A DNA stretch of 64,000 bases from Arthrobacter crusticola (GTDB lineage: Bacteria; Actinomycetota; Actinomycetes; Actinomycetales; Micrococcaceae): contig NZ_SMTK01000002.1 of assembly GCF_004357995.1 (NCBI RefSeq), positions 62,001 to 126,000 on the forward strand, given 5' to 3'. The stretch's first letter is position 1. The number at the start of each line of letters is the position of its first letter. Of this stretch, positions 18,129 through 27,572 are shown one piece after another. The notes beneath the pieces were generated by a model. The model did no database searches. It was given only the letters and a program-made list of their open reading frames with translations, and was not told where the DNA came from. The translations under genes and the position numbers were made by a program.

Positions 18129-20048
18129 ATGAGCATGGAAGGCGCGGCGTGGAGTTCCCTCTACCGGATCTCCACCGCCAAGGACCGCACGAACAAATTC
18201 TCGAAGGAAACGCTGAAACGCATTGTCGCGTTCGCGGTGCCCTACCGGGTGAAGCTCACGCTCTTCATCCTGTTGTCGGTGGCCGCCGCGTTCCTCGCCG
18301 TCGCAACCCCGGTGCTCGCCGGGCAGGTCGTCGACGTCATCGTCGCCCGCGGCTCGACGCAGACGGTGATCTGGCTCGCCGTCGTCATCGCCCTGGTCGC
18401 GGTGGCGGACGCCGCCGTCAGCCTGGCCACCCGCTGGTACTCGGCGAACATCGGCGAGGGTGTCATCCTGGATCTGCGCACCGCGGTGTTCAATCATGTC
18501 CAGAAGATGCCGATCGCCTTCTTCACCCGCACCCGCACCGGCGCCCTGGTGAGCCGGCTCAACAACGACGTGATCGGCGCCCAGCAGGCCTTCAGCGGCA
18601 CCCTCTCCGGCGTGGTCAGCAATACCGTGGCGCTCGCCCTGACCCTTATCGTCATGCTGAGCACCTCCTGGCTGGTGACCGTCCTTGCCATCGTGATGCT
18701 CCCGCTGTTCCTGGTGCCGGCGCGGCGCATGGGCGGAAAACTCGCGGCGCTGCGGCGGGAAGCGGCCGACCACAACTCGGCGATGAGCACCCAGATGACC
18801 GAGCGGTTCTCCGCACCCGGAGCCACCCTGGTGAAGCTGTTCGGCCGGCCCGAGGCCGAGTCCGAGGAATTCCGGGTCCGCGCCGCCCGCGTCCGCGATA
18901 TCGGCGTGCGCATGGCCATGCTCCAGTTCATCTTCTTCACTGCGCTGATGCTCGTCTCCGCACTTGCCCTGGCGCTCGTCTACGGCCTCGGCGGAACCCT
19001 CGCCCTCGGCGGGCAGCTCGACACCGGCGAGGTGGTGACCCTCGCCCTGCTGCTCACGCGGCTGTACGCGCCGCTGACGTCCCTGGCGAACGCGCGGGTC
19101 GAGATCATGAGTGCCCTGGTGAGCTTCGAGCGGGTCTTCGAGATCCTGGACTTGAAACCCCTGATCCAGGAAAAGCCCGACGCCCGCCAGGTGCCGCCCG
19201 GTCCCGTCACCATCGAGTTCGACGACGTCCGCTTCGCCTACCCGTCGGCCGACAAGGTCTCCCTGGCCTCGTTGGAGGAGGTCTCCACCCTCGACACCCG
19301 GGGAGGCGAGGAAGTACTCCACGGGATCTCCTTCACCATCCAGCCCGGGCAGACCGTGGCGCTGGTGGGAACCTCCGGCGCAGGGAAGTCGACCATCGCG
19401 CAGCTGTTGGCGCGCCTCTACGACGTCGACAGCGGCGCGGTGCGCCTGGCCGGGGCCGACGTCCGTGACCTCACTTTCGCCTCAATGCGCTCCACCCTGG
19501 GCATGGTGACCCAGGACGGGCACCTCTTCCACGAGACCATCCGGTCGAACCTGCTCCTCGCGCGCCCCGAGGCGACGGAGGACGAGATCTGGGACGCCGT
19601 CCGCCGCGCCCGCCTGGAGCCGCTGCTGCGCTCGCTTCCCGACCAGCTCGACACCATGGTCGGCGAGCGCGGCTACCGGCTCTCCGGCGGTGAGCGCCAG
19701 CGCATGACGATCGCCCGGCTGCTGCTGGCCCAGCCCCGCGTCGTCATCCTCGACGAAGCGACGGCGGCGCTCGACTCGACCTCGGAGGCCGCCGTGCAGG
19801 CTGCGCTCACCGAGGCGCTCGAGGGGCGGACCGCCATGGTGATCGCGCACCGGCTCTCGACGATCCGCAGCGCCGACCTGATCCTCGTGGTCGAGGACGG
19901 CCGGATCGCCGAACGCGGCACCCACGAGGAACTGCTGGAGCGCGGGGGCCGCTATGCGGAGCTGCACCGGACGCAGTTCGCGGTGCAGAAGAACGCCGCG
20001 CCGGACGAGGACCCCGAAGTGCTCAGCGGGGCGCCCGCCACGCCGTAA
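18129..20048 (+). CDS. ABC exporter, fused transmembrane and ATPase domains
   Basis: The protein has 639 residues. Six transmembrane helices (about 35-330) precede an ATPase with Walker A GTSGAGKST, signature LSGGERQRM, Walker B VVILDEATAALD and switch-His IAHRLST. It is an MsbA/LmrA-type half transporter acting as a homodimer. The nucleotide-binding domain has a 20-residue insert after FAYPSADKVSLAS that is common in actinobacterial members. The substrate is unknown. Its ATG follows GGAAGG. The 240-bp gap to the divergent binding-protein gene holds the promoters. Its 3' end overlaps the convergent Nudix gene by 26 bp. Confidence 0.9.
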   Translation: MSMEGAAWSSLYRISTAKDRTNKFSKETLKRIVAFAVPYRVKLTLFILLSVAAAFLAVATPVLAGQVVDVIVARGSTQTVIWLAVVIALVAVADAAVSLATRWYSANIGEGVILDLRTAVFNHVQKMPIAFFTRTRTGALVSRLNNDVIGAQQAFSGTLSGVVSNTVALALTLIVMLSTSWLVTVLAIVMLPLFLVPARRMGGKLAALRREAADHNSAMSTQMTERFSAPGATLVKLFGRPEAESEEFRVRAARVRDIGVRMAMLQFIFFTALMLVSALALALVYGLGGTLALGGQLDTGEVVTLALLLTRLYAPLTSLANARVEIMSALVSFERVFEILDLKPLIQEKPDARQVPPGPVTIEFDDVRFAYPSADKVSLASLEEVSTLDTRGGEEVLHGISFTIQPGQTVALVGTSGAGKSTIAQLLARLYDVDSGAVRLAGADVRDLTFASMRSTLGMVTQDGHLFHETIRSNLLLARPEATEDEIWDAVRRARLEPLLRSLPDQLDTMVGERGYRLSGGERQRMTIARLLLAQPRVVILDEATAALDSTSEAAVQAALTEALEGRTAMVIAHRLSTIRSADLILVVEDGRIAERGTHEELLERGGRYAELHRTQFAVQKNAAPDEDPEVLSGAPATP

Positions 20049-20460
20049 GGTCCGGCGGCGGCAGGGTGGCCAGCGCGGGGACGACGAACTCTGTCAGCAG
20101 CGGGGCGAGGTCGGTCCGGCTCCCGGCCGCCGCCAGGTCAAGCCAGCCGATCTCCTCGATCTCCGCTGCGGGGACCGGGGTACCCTCGAGCGGGCCCAGG
20201 AACACGGCGGCGTCGATGAAGGTGTCCGGCTCGTTGGCGGCGGGTCCGTACCAGCGGCCGAGGTCCGTAAGCCGGGAAGGCAGGACGGCGAGCCCTAGTT
20301 CTTCATCAAGTTCTCGGACCGCGGCCGCCGCCGCGCTTTCCCCGGGCTCGAGCTTGCCCCCGGGCTGCATGAACAGTGTGGTGCCGCGCTTGCGCACGAG
20401 GAGGAGGCGTCCGGCGTCGTCGAGCAGGCACAGGGCCGCAATGGAGAGTACGTGGGTCAT
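20023..20460 (-). CDS. Nudix hydrolase
   Basis: The protein has 145 residues. The Nudix box is complete: G-KLEPG-E-SAAAAAV-RELDEELGL, so it should hydrolyse a nucleoside diphosphate linked to another group, with Mg2+ at the REXXEE glutamates. The start MTHVLSIAALCLLDDAGRLL is typical of MutT-like members. Substrate specificity cannot be read from sequence. It overlaps the convergent exporter gene and lies just downstream of the tRNA-Arg, which is on the same strand. Confidence 0.88.
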   Translation of the reverse strand: MTHVLSIAALCLLDDAGRLLLVRKRGTTLFMQPGGKLEPGESAAAAAVRELDEELGLAVLPSRLTDLGRWYGPAANEPDTFIDAAVFLGPLEGTPVPAAEIEEIGWLDLAAAGSRTDLAPLLTEFVVPALATLPPPDLTAWRAPR

Positions 20461-20505
20461 GGCCGCCTCGGGGTTGGGGCAGTGCTGCCCCTTCTTTCAT
20501 CGAAG

Positions 20506-20579
20506 TGCCCCTGGCCGGAATCGAACCGACGACCTTCCCTTTAGGAGAGGGACGCTCTATCCTACTGAGCTACAGAGGC
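20506..20579 (-). tRNA. tRNA-Arg (anticodon CCU)
   Basis: A 74-nt cloverleaf on the minus strand. Acceptor GCCTCTG pairs with CAGGGGC plus discriminator A, the D arm is TAGCTCAG...GAGC, anticodon stem TCCCT/AGGGA closes loop CTCCTAA with anticodon CCT, and the T arm is GTCGG TTCGATT CCGGC. CCA is not encoded. The tRNA reads AGG, a rare arginine codon in such high-GC genomes. Confidence 0.96.
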
Positions 20580-20790
20580 CTGCGGGGCCGAAAAAAGCAC
20601 CCCGGGCGCTCTTAGCTTACCTGCTTCGCTCACCCTGTCGAAAAGCATCCGACAGTGCCCGCTGCGTTTGGGAAAGCGGTAGGTGTGCTGCGTGCAGGCG
20701 CCGTGCGCACGGGACGGACGCGGGGTGGAAGGGCCCGGCGCAGTTCGACCGCGCCGACGGTCGGAGCCAGCGCCTAGACTGGTGGGCACC

Positions 20791-23241
20791 ATGGATATGC
20801 TTTTCGACCCGTACCCCGCACCCAAGAACCCAGGTTCGAAACAGCCCCAGGGCGGGCAGCTCTCCGCATCGTCCGATCCGGCACTGGCACACAGCCCCGT
20901 CTCCGCGCGCCCCAGCGAGGAGCGTGCCCGCGAACTCCTCGAGGGGCTGAACCCGCAGCAGGAGGAAGCCGTCCGCCACAGCGGCTCCCCGCTGCTCATC
21001 GTCGCCGGCGCCGGCTCGGGCAAGACCCGCGTGCTCAGCCACCGCATCGCCCACCTGCTGGCCACTGGGCGGGCGCGGCCCGGGGAAATCCTCGCGATCA
21101 CCTTCACCAACAAGGCGGCGGCCGAGATGCGCGAGCGCATCGAGGCACTGATCGGGGACGTCGCCCAGCGCATGTGGATCTCCACCTTCCACTCCTCCTG
21201 CGTGCGCATCCTGCGCCGGGAGGCTGCGAGCGTCGGACTCAACTCCAACTTTTCCATCTACGACTCAGCCGACACCCTGAGGCTGATCACCCTCACCGCC
21301 AAGGGCCTCGACCTGGACCCGAAGCGCTTCGCGCCCAAGGCCATCCAGCACAAGATCTCCGCCCTGAAGAACGAGCTGATCGACGAGGAGGCCTACGCCG
21401 ACGCTGCCGATCCCTCCGATCCGTTCGAGACCGCCGTCGCCGAGGTCTACAAGGGCTACGCCCAGCGCATGCGCTCGGCCAACGCCATGGACTTCGACGA
21501 CCTGATCGCCCAGACGGTCTACATGTTCCGCGCCTTCCCGGGGGTGGCCGACTACTACCGCCGCCGGTTCCGCCATGTCCTCGTCGACGAATACCAGGAC
21601 ACCAACCACGCCCAGTACGCCCTGGTCCGGGAAATTGTCGGGGTGCCGGGGGAGACCACCGACGACCCCGCCGAACTGACCGTCGTCGGCGACTCCGACC
21701 AGTCGATCTACGCCTTCCGCGGCGCCGACGTCCGGAACATTGTCGAGTTCGAGAATGACTATACGAATGCCCGCACCATCCTGCTCGAGCAGAACTACCG
21801 CTCGACGCAGACCATCCTGAGCGCGGCCAACGCCGTGATCTCCCGCAACCCCAACCGGCCCGAGAAGCGGTTGTGGACGGCCGAAGGCAACGGCGAAAAG
21901 ATCGTCGGCTACGTGGGGGAGAACGAACACGAGGAAGCCCGGTTTATCGCCGACGAGATCGACCGGCTCCAGGACGAGGAGAACCTGCGCCCCGGAGACG
22001 TTGCGGTGTTCTACCGAACGAACGCGCAGTCGCGCTCCATTGAGGAAATCCTGCTGCGGGTCGGCCTGCCCTACAAGGTGGTGGGCGGCACCCGCTTCTA
22101 CGAGCGCAAGGAGATCAAGGACGCACTGGCCTACCTGCGGGTCCTGGTGAACCAGGACGACGTCGTCAACCTGCGCCGGATCCTCAACGAGCCCAAGCGG
22201 GGCATCGGGGACCGTGCAGAGTATGCGGTCGCAGCGCTCAGCGAGCGGCACCGCATCAGCTTCATGGAGGCGCTGCGGCGGGCCAACGAGGCGCCAGGGA
22301 TGGCGACCCGGTCGGTGAATGCCGTGGCAGGCTTCGTCAAGCTCATCGACGACCTCGCCGAGGTCGCGGCGGGCTCGGGCGCCGCCGCGGCGCTCGAGGC
22401 GGTCCTCGAGCAGACCGGATACCTCGAACAGCTGCGCACCAGCAACGACCCCCAGGACGAGTCCCGCGTCGAGAACCTCGCGGAGCTGGTCGCCGTCGTG
22501 CGCGAATACGAACGCGACAACCCGGAGGGAACCCTCGGGGACTTCCTCGAACAGGTCTCCCTCGTCGCCGACGCCGACTCGATCCCGGATGCGCCGGAGG
22601 GCTCCGCCGAGGAGGTCGAGCAGGCCGTCGCGGAGGCGCGGCGCCAGGGCGTCGTGACCCTGATGACCCTTCACACGGCGAAGGGCCTCGAGTTCCCGGT
22701 GGTCTTCCTCACCGGCATGGAACAGGGGATCTTCCCACACCAGCGGTCGGCGACCGACCCGAAGGAACTCGCCGAGGAGCGCCGGCTCGCCTATGTCGGT
22801 CTCACCCGCGCCCGCCGCAGGCTCTACCTGACCCGGTCGGAGGTCCGCAGCATGTGGGGGCAGAGCCAGTACAACCCGGCCAGCCAGTTTGTCTCCGAGG
22901 TTCCCGACGAGCTCATCGAGTGGAAGCGCGAAGGGGCGTCCCTGCCGGCCTGGAACGCCAGCCCGACGAGCGGCCCGCGCTTCAGCGGATCGTACTGGGG
23001 TTCAGGTGCCTCCGGCTCCGGAGCGGCAACGGCCTCCCCGGCCAAGGCCATCGGGCGCGTCCAGCCTCAGAAGGAGGTCATCTCAGTGGCTCCCGGGGAC
23101 AAGGTGAACCACACAACCTTCGGCAACGGGACCGTGGTCGCGGTCGAAGGAGCCGGGGATAAGACGGTGGCGAAGGTGCGCTTCGGTGAGGGCGAAAAGC
23201 GCCTCCTGCTGCGTTATGCGCCGCTCACAAAGGCCGGATAA
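20791..23241 (+). CDS. pcrA: UvrD/PcrA-type DNA helicase
   Basis: The protein has 816 residues of superfamily 1A. Motifs in order: LNPQQEEAV (Q motif), AGAGSGKTR (I), TFTNKAA (Ia), STFHSSC, VDEYQDTN (II), GDSDQSIYAFRGA (III), LEQNYRST (IV), TLHTAKGLEFPVVFL (V), YVGLTRARRRLYL (VI). The C-terminus has a tudor-like tail starting GDKVNHTTFGNGTVVAVEG, which is known in PcrA/UvrD for RNA polymerase contact. It acts in nucleotide excision repair and clearing of replication blocks. TAGACT at 20775-20780 lies just 10 nt before the ATG and no ribosome site is visible, so the mRNA may be leaderless. Confidence 0.93.
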   Translation: MDMLFDPYPAPKNPGSKQPQGGQLSASSDPALAHSPVSARPSEERARELLEGLNPQQEEAVRHSGSPLLIVAGAGSGKTRVLSHRIAHLLATGRARPGEILAITFTNKAAAEMRERIEALIGDVAQRMWISTFHSSCVRILRREAASVGLNSNFSIYDSADTLRLITLTAKGLDLDPKRFAPKAIQHKISALKNELIDEEAYADAADPSDPFETAVAEVYKGYAQRMRSANAMDFDDLIAQTVYMFRAFPGVADYYRRRFRHVLVDEYQDTNHAQYALVREIVGVPGETTDDPAELTVVGDSDQSIYAFRGADVRNIVEFENDYTNARTILLEQNYRSTQTILSAANAVISRNPNRPEKRLWTAEGNGEKIVGYVGENEHEEARFIADEIDRLQDEENLRPGDVAVFYRTNAQSRSIEEILLRVGLPYKVVGGTRFYERKEIKDALAYLRVLVNQDDVVNLRRILNEPKRGIGDRAEYAVAALSERHRISFMEALRRANEAPGMATRSVNAVAGFVKLIDDLAEVAAGSGAAAALEAVLEQTGYLEQLRTSNDPQDESRVENLAELVAVVREYERDNPEGTLGDFLEQVSLVADADSIPDAPEGSAEEVEQAVAEARRQGVVTLMTLHTAKGLEFPVVFLTGMEQGIFPHQRSATDPKELAEERRLAYVGLTRARRRLYLTRSEVRSMWGQSQYNPASQFVSEVPDELIEWKREGASLPAWNASPTSGPRFSGSYWGSGASGSGAATASPAKAIGRVQPQKEVISVAPGDKVNHTTFGNGTVVAVEGAGDKTVAKVRFGEGEKRLLLRYAPLTKAG

Positions 23242-23394
23242 TTCGCTGTTTTCTCCTAAATTAATTCAATTTCTTTCTACAACTCATAGAAGTGTGGCCT
23301 TCCTCACGAAACGGGTAGTCTGGAAAAGGCCCCCAGTGCCAAGGGACTAAAGTTCCCTGTGTAAACCTACTTCGACGTAGAAGGACACTAGCCC
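23242..23394 (+). promoter_or_regulatory. Promoter region of sucCD
   Basis: An A+T-rich stretch (23250-23290) that stands out from the GC-rich surroundings precedes GGGTAGTCTGG at about 23309-23319, a good -10 element, then about 75 nt of leader ending in GAAGGAC before the GTG of sucC. The A+T tract resembles an UP element. No terminator for pcrA is evident. Confidence 0.5.
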
Positions 23395-24561
23395 GTGGAC
23401 CTGTTTGAATATCAGGCGCGCGATCTCTTTGAGGCACACGGAGTTCCCGTGCTCGCCGGCATCGTGGCGCATACCCCTGAAGAAGCCAAAGCAGCAGCTG
23501 AAAAAATCGGCGGAGTTGTCGTCGTCAAAGCTCAGGTCAAGGTTGGTGGCCGCGGTAAGGCCGGCGGCGTGAAGGTGGCCAAGACCCCGGACGAAGCCCA
23601 CCGCTATGCCTCGGACATCTTGGGGATGGACATCAAGGGTCACACGGTACACACCGTCATGATCGCCCAGGGCGCCGACATCGCCGAGGAGTACTACTTC
23701 TCGGTGCTGCTCGACCGGTCAAACCGCAACTACCTCGCCATGTGCTCCGTCGAGGGCGGCATGGACATCGAACAGCTCGCCGTGGAACGCCCCGAGGCGC
23801 TGGCCCGCGTTGCCGTTGACCCGGGCGTCGGCATCGATCAGGCCAAGGCCCAGGAAATCGTCGAAACGGCAGGGTTTGCACCGGAACTGCACGAGGGCGT
23901 CACCGCGACGCTCCTGAAGCTGTGGGACGTGTTCGTCAAGGAAGACGCGACCCTCGTCGAGGTGAACCCCCTGGTGAAGACCGGCAGCGGCGACATCCTC
24001 GCCCTCGACGGCAAGGTCACCATCGACGAGAACGCCGGCTTCCGCCACGCCGACCACGCGGCGCTCGAGGACAAGGAATCGGCCGACCCGCTCGAGGCGA
24101 AGGCCAAGGCCAACGACCTCAACTACGTCAAGCTCGACGGCGAAGTCGGCATCATCGGCAACGGCGCCGGACTCGTGATGTCCACGCTCGACGTCGTCGC
24201 CTACGCCGGCGAATCCCACGGCAACGTGCGCCCGGCGAACTTCCTCGACATCGGCGGCGGAGCCTCCGCCGAGGTCATGGCCGCCGGCCTCGACGTCATC
24301 CTCAACGACTCCCAGGTCAAGAGCGTGTTCGTCAACGTCTTCGGCGGCATTACCGCCTGCGACGAGGTCGCCAACGGCATCGTGAAGGCCCTTGAAATCC
24401 TTGGCGACGAAGCCAACAAGCCCCTGGTGGTGCGCCTCGACGGCAACAAGGTGGAGGAGGGCCGCGCCATCCTGCGCGGAGCCAACCACCCCCTGATCAC
24501 CCTGTCCGACACCATGGACGAAGGCGCCGACAAGGCCGCCGAGCTGGCTTACGGAAAGTAA
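23395..24561 (+). CDS. sucC: Succinate-CoA ligase, beta subunit
   Basis: The protein has 388 residues from a GTG preceded by GAAGGAC. It starts [19 protein letters not shown], has the ATP-grasp region [20 protein letters not shown] and the glycine-rich [20 protein letters not shown] and FLDIGGGAS motifs. With SucD it converts succinyl-CoA plus NDP to succinate and NTP in the citric acid cycle. The next gene is 12 bp away. Confidence 0.96.
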   Translation: MDLFEYQARDLFEAHGVPVLAGIVAHTPEEAKAAAEKIGGVVVVKAQVKVGGRGKAGGVKVAKTPDEAHRYASDILGMDIKGHTVHTVMIAQGADIAEEYYFSVLLDRSNRNYLAMCSVEGGMDIEQLAVERPEALARVAVDPGVGIDQAKAQEIVETAGFAPELHEGVTATLLKLWDVFVKEDATLVEVNPLVKTGSGDILALDGKVTIDENAGFRHADHAALEDKESADPLEAKAKANDLNYVKLDGEVGIIGNGAGLVMSTLDVVAYAGESHGNVRPANFLDIGGGASAEVMAAGLDVILNDSQVKSVFVNVFGGITACDEVANGIVKALEILGDEANKPLVVRLDGNKVEEGRAILRGANHPLITLSDTMDEGADKAAELAYGK

Positions 24562-24573
24562 AGGCAACCCACC

Positions 24574-25476
24574 ATGTCTATCTACCTCAATAAAGACTCA
24601 AAGGTGATCGTCCAGGGCATCACCGGCGGCGAAGGTACCAAGCACACCGCCCTCATGCTCGCGGCCGGCACGCAGGTCGTCGGCGGCGTCAACGCCCGCA
24701 AGGCCGGCACTACCGTGACCCACGGCGACACCACCCTGCCCGTGTATGGCACCGTGAAGGAGGCCGTCGCCGAGACCGGCGCCGACGTCTCCATCGTGTT
24801 CGTACCGCCGGCCTTCACCAAGGACGCCGTCGTCGAGGCGATCGAGGCGGGCCTCGGCCTGGTCGTCGTGATCACCGAAGGCGTCCCCGTGCAGGACACC
24901 GCCGAGTTCTGGGCCCTGGCCCAGTCCAAGGTCGACGCCGACGGCAAGCAGGTCACCCGTATCATCGGCCCGAACTGCCCGGGCATCATCACCCCGGGGG
25001 AGTCCCTCGTGGGCATCACCCCGGCGAACATCACCGGCAAGGGAGGCGTCGGCCTGGTCTCCAAGTCCGGCACCCTGACCTACCAGATGATGTTCGAGCT
25101 GCGCGACCTCGGCTTCTCCACGGCCATCGGCATCGGCGGCGATCCCATCGTCGGCACCACCCACATCGACGCCCTCGCCGCCTTCGAGGCGGATCCCGAG
25201 ACCAAGGCGATCGTCATGATCGGCGAAATCGGCGGCGACGCCGAGGAGCGAGCGGCCGAGTACATCAAGGCCCACGTGACCAAGCCGGTCGTCGGCTACG
25301 TCGCGGGCTTCACGGCCCCGGAGGGCAAGACCATGGGCCACGCAGGCGCCATCGTCTCGGGCTCCGCGGGAACCGCCCAGGCGAAGAAGGAGGCCCTCGA
25401 GGCCGCCGGCGTCAAGGTCGGCAAGAGCCCGTCCGAAACCGCGCGCCTGCTGCGCGAGGTCTACGCCACGCTCTAG
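24574..25476 (+). CDS. sucD: Succinate-CoA ligase, alpha subunit
   Basis: The protein has 300 residues. [20 protein letters not shown] is the CoA-binding Rossmann start. [16 protein letters not shown] and [18 protein letters not shown] contain the catalytic His of the phosphohistidine intermediate (GHAGA). It forms the heterodimer with SucC and is co-transcribed with it. A strong terminator follows. Confidence 0.96.
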   Translation: MSIYLNKDSKVIVQGITGGEGTKHTALMLAAGTQVVGGVNARKAGTTVTHGDTTLPVYGTVKEAVAETGADVSIVFVPPAFTKDAVVEAIEAGLGLVVVITEGVPVQDTAEFWALAQSKVDADGKQVTRIIGPNCPGIITPGESLVGITPANITGKGGVGLVSKSGTLTYQMMFELRDLGFSTAIGIGGDPIVGTTHIDALAAFEADPETKAIVMIGEIGGDAEERAAEYIKAHVTKPVVGYVAGFTAPEGKTMGHAGAIVSGSAGTAQAKKEALEAAGVKVGKSPSETARLLREVYATL

Positions 25477-25492
25477 CTCTCCAGCTACATGG

Positions 25493-25525
25493 AAAAGCCC
25501 CGGACCGCTGCGGTCCGGGGCTTTT
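25493..25525 (+). terminator. Intrinsic terminator of sucCD
   Basis: AAAAGCCCCGGACCG pairs perfectly with CGGTCCGGGGCTTTT (15 bp, loop CTG). The right arm ends in TTTT, so the hairpin may work in both directions. Confidence 0.9.
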
Positions 25526-25583
25526 GCGTACCGATGCAGGACGCGCCCGCGATGCTGTGCCGCTCCCGTGACACGATGGGCGC

Positions 25584-26048
25584 ATGACAACGACGCCGGC
25601 GCCCGCCGGTTCCCGCTACCTCATCACCCGCAGCCGCCTGATCAAGGCGCCCGCCGCACGCATCTTCGAGGTGCTTGCCACCCCTGCCCTTCACAGCGTG
25701 ATTGACGGCTCCGGCACGGTCCGCGGCGAACAGCCCGGCGGCCCCGCGCGGCTCTCGGAGGGCGCCCGCTTCGGCATGAACATGAAGCTCGGGCCCCGGT
25801 ACCGGATCCTCAACCAGGTCGTCGAATTCGAGGAGGGACGCCGGATCGCCTGGCGCCACTTCTCCCGCCACGTATGGCGTTACGTCCTCGAACCGCGCGG
25901 GGAGTCAACGCTCGTCACCGAGCAGTGGGACGCCCGCCCGGTGCCCTGGAAGCTGGTGCTGCGGCTGACCGGCTTCACACGCCGGCACCCGGAGAGCATT
26001 GAGAAGACGCTGGTACGCCTCGAGGAGTACGTAACCGGGCGGCCCTGA
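25584..26048 (+). CDS. SRPBCC (START-like) family protein
   Basis: The protein has 154 residues. The pattern YLITRSRLIKAPAARIFEVL, GSGTV, FGMNMKLGPRYRILNQVVEF, RRIAWRHFSRHVWRYVLEP and STLVTEQWD is a polyketide cyclase/dehydrase-like helix-grip fold with a ligand pocket. Such proteins bind hydrophobic small molecules; the ligand is unknown. Convergent with the iron-transporter gene. Confidence 0.8.
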   Translation: MTTTPAPAGSRYLITRSRLIKAPAARIFEVLATPALHSVIDGSGTVRGEQPGGPARLSEGARFGMNMKLGPRYRILNQVVEFEEGRRIAWRHFSRHVWRYVLEPRGESTLVTEQWDARPVPWKLVLRLTGFTRRHPESIEKTLVRLEEYVTGRP

Positions 26049-26093
26049 CCGGCCGGCAACCCCACCGGCGGGGAAGGACCCGCCAGCCGGGCT

Positions 26094-27191
26094 CTAGATG
26101 GCTGTGGTGCCGAAGAGCATTCCCAGCAGGTAGGTCGCCGCCGCGGCTCCGAGCCCGATGGCGAGCTGGCGCAGCGCGAGCTTCAGCGGGGAGGCACCCG
26201 ACAGCAGCCCCACGACGGCGCCGGTAGCCAGCAGCGCCAGCCCGACGAGAACGCACGCCGTGACAATGGCGGCCAGGCCCGTGAGGCCCACCAGGTAGGG
26301 AAGCACCGGAATCACCGCTCCGGAGGCGAAGAAGCAGAAGCTCGACGCCGCGGCGCCCAGCCCGGTGCCGACCTGCTCATGGGCGTCCTCAGAGGTGTCG
26401 TTCTCGGGCTGCAAGGAGAAGCTTGGATCGCAGTCGCAGGCCGCGAGCCCCATCCGTTCCTCGGCGCGGTGCGTGGCGGCCTCCGGCGTCATTCCCCGCG
26501 CCCGGTACACGAGCACGAGCTCGTTCGCCGCGATGTCGAGTTCCTTGGAGGCCGTCAGCGTGACCTGCGTGGGACGGGTGGCCGACAGCAGCTCCCGCTG
26601 GGAACGGACCGAAACATACTCTCCGGCGCCCATCGAGAGGGCGCCGGCCAGCAGGCCGAAAAGGCCGCTGACAAGGATGAATCCGGTGGAGACGCCCGTC
26701 GCCCCGATGCCCATGATGAGTGCCAGGTTGCTGACGAGGCCGTCGTTCGCCCCGAAGACTGCGGCCCGGAAGTTCCCAGAGAGACGGTTCCGGCCGCGGG
26801 TCGCCAGCGCCCGGACCACCTCCTCGTGGATCTGCTCGTCAGCGGCCATCGCGCTGGTTGCGGTGGGGTCGGCTGCATAGGGAGAGCGCCCTTCGGCCCG
26901 CTGGGCCAGGGCGAGGACAAACACCGAGCCGAACCGCCGCGCCAGCAGCCCCAGGAGCCGGTTCCGCACCGAGGGGCGGACCGGGCGTCCCGCCTCGTCG
27001 CCGAGCAGCCCCAGCCAGTGTGCTTCGTGGCGGCCCTCCGCATCGGCGAGGGCGAGCAGGATGTCGCGCTCCTCTCCGGTCCGCCGCCGGGCGAGGTCCC
27101 GGTAGGTGGCTGCCTCGGCGCGCTCGTCGGCAAGGTACTGGCGCCAGCGCTTGAGGTCGCGGGGATTGTGCGTGGATCGGGGGGCTTTCAC
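26094..27191 (-). CDS. VIT1/CCC1-family iron or manganese transporter with ferritin-like domain
   Basis: The protein has 365 residues from a GTG with GAGGAG upstream. The N-terminal 140 residues are a ferritin-like helical bundle (DERAEAATYRDLA, DAEGRHEAHWLGLL) whose Glu/His pattern could bind iron. The C-terminal 220 residues are the CCC1 transporter with five helices, FGANDGLVSNLALIMGIG and SMGAGEYVSVRSQREL, and a cytosolic loop with GLAACDCDPS. This domain fusion (erythrin/MbfA type) exports iron in other bacteria. It may relieve iron or manganese excess, but no IdeR box is visible. Confidence 0.87.
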   Translation of the reverse strand: MKAPRSTHNPRDLKRWRQYLADERAEAATYRDLARRRTGEERDILLALADAEGRHEAHWLGLLGDEAGRPVRPSVRNRLLGLLARRFGSVFVLALAQRAEGRSPYAADPTATSAMAADEQIHEEVVRALATRGRNRLSGNFRAAVFGANDGLVSNLALIMGIGATGVSTGFILVSGLFGLLAGALSMGAGEYVSVRSQRELLSATRPTQVTLTASKELDIAANELVLVYRARGMTPEAATHRAEERMGLAACDCDPSFSLQPENDTSEDAHEQVGTGLGAAASSFCFFASGAVIPVLPYLVGLTGLAAIVTACVLVGLALLATGAVVGLLSGASPLKLALRQLAIGLGAAAATYLLGMLFGTTAI

Positions 27192-27572
27192 TGACTGCTC
27201 CTCTAAACCTGCTGCAGTGATCGCCGGGGAGGTGGAACTCCGGCCTGCAACACGTGGACGTGTTCTGGCCGAAGGTCTCGCTCGCCGCCCTGATGGCGGT
27301 GGACTGCCGGGCGGCTCGATTGACGCCAGTATGTCGACAGGCCTCGTGGCACACCGGCCGCGGAGCTACTCCCCTTCGCTGGCGATAGTCTAACGTGTCC
27401 GCGCCCGATGTATTTGCGTCCGGTGTTCGGGTTGTCCGGATGCGCCGGTTTCGCGACGGCGCGCCGGGAAGAACCAATCCGCGTGCCGGATCGTCGAGAA
27501 TACACAGGAGGCGCTACCGTGACGCCGGTGCGGCACGGTAGAGTTCACAGGGTCAAAACAGGAAGCAGGCTT
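27192..27572 (+). other. Divergent intergenic region before the acyl-CoA ligase
   Basis: No gene is supported. TAGTCT at about 27385-27390 is a good -10 element reading right. A second candidate, TAGAGT, lies at about 27538-27543, 30 bp before the ligase ATG. AGGAGG at 27506-27511 precedes an in-frame GTG (27519), so the ligase could start there with 18 extra residues. Confidence 0.4.

Noticed and set aside
16979-19468. 829-codon open frame on the plus strand
   Set aside because: It runs across the binding-protein gene, the intergenic region and the ABC exporter in other frames; composition is Arg/Gly/Ala-rich without motifs.
27395-27540. Short Arg-rich leaderless frame after TAGTCT
   Set aside because: No homology, no ribosome site and very likely chance in GC-rich DNA.
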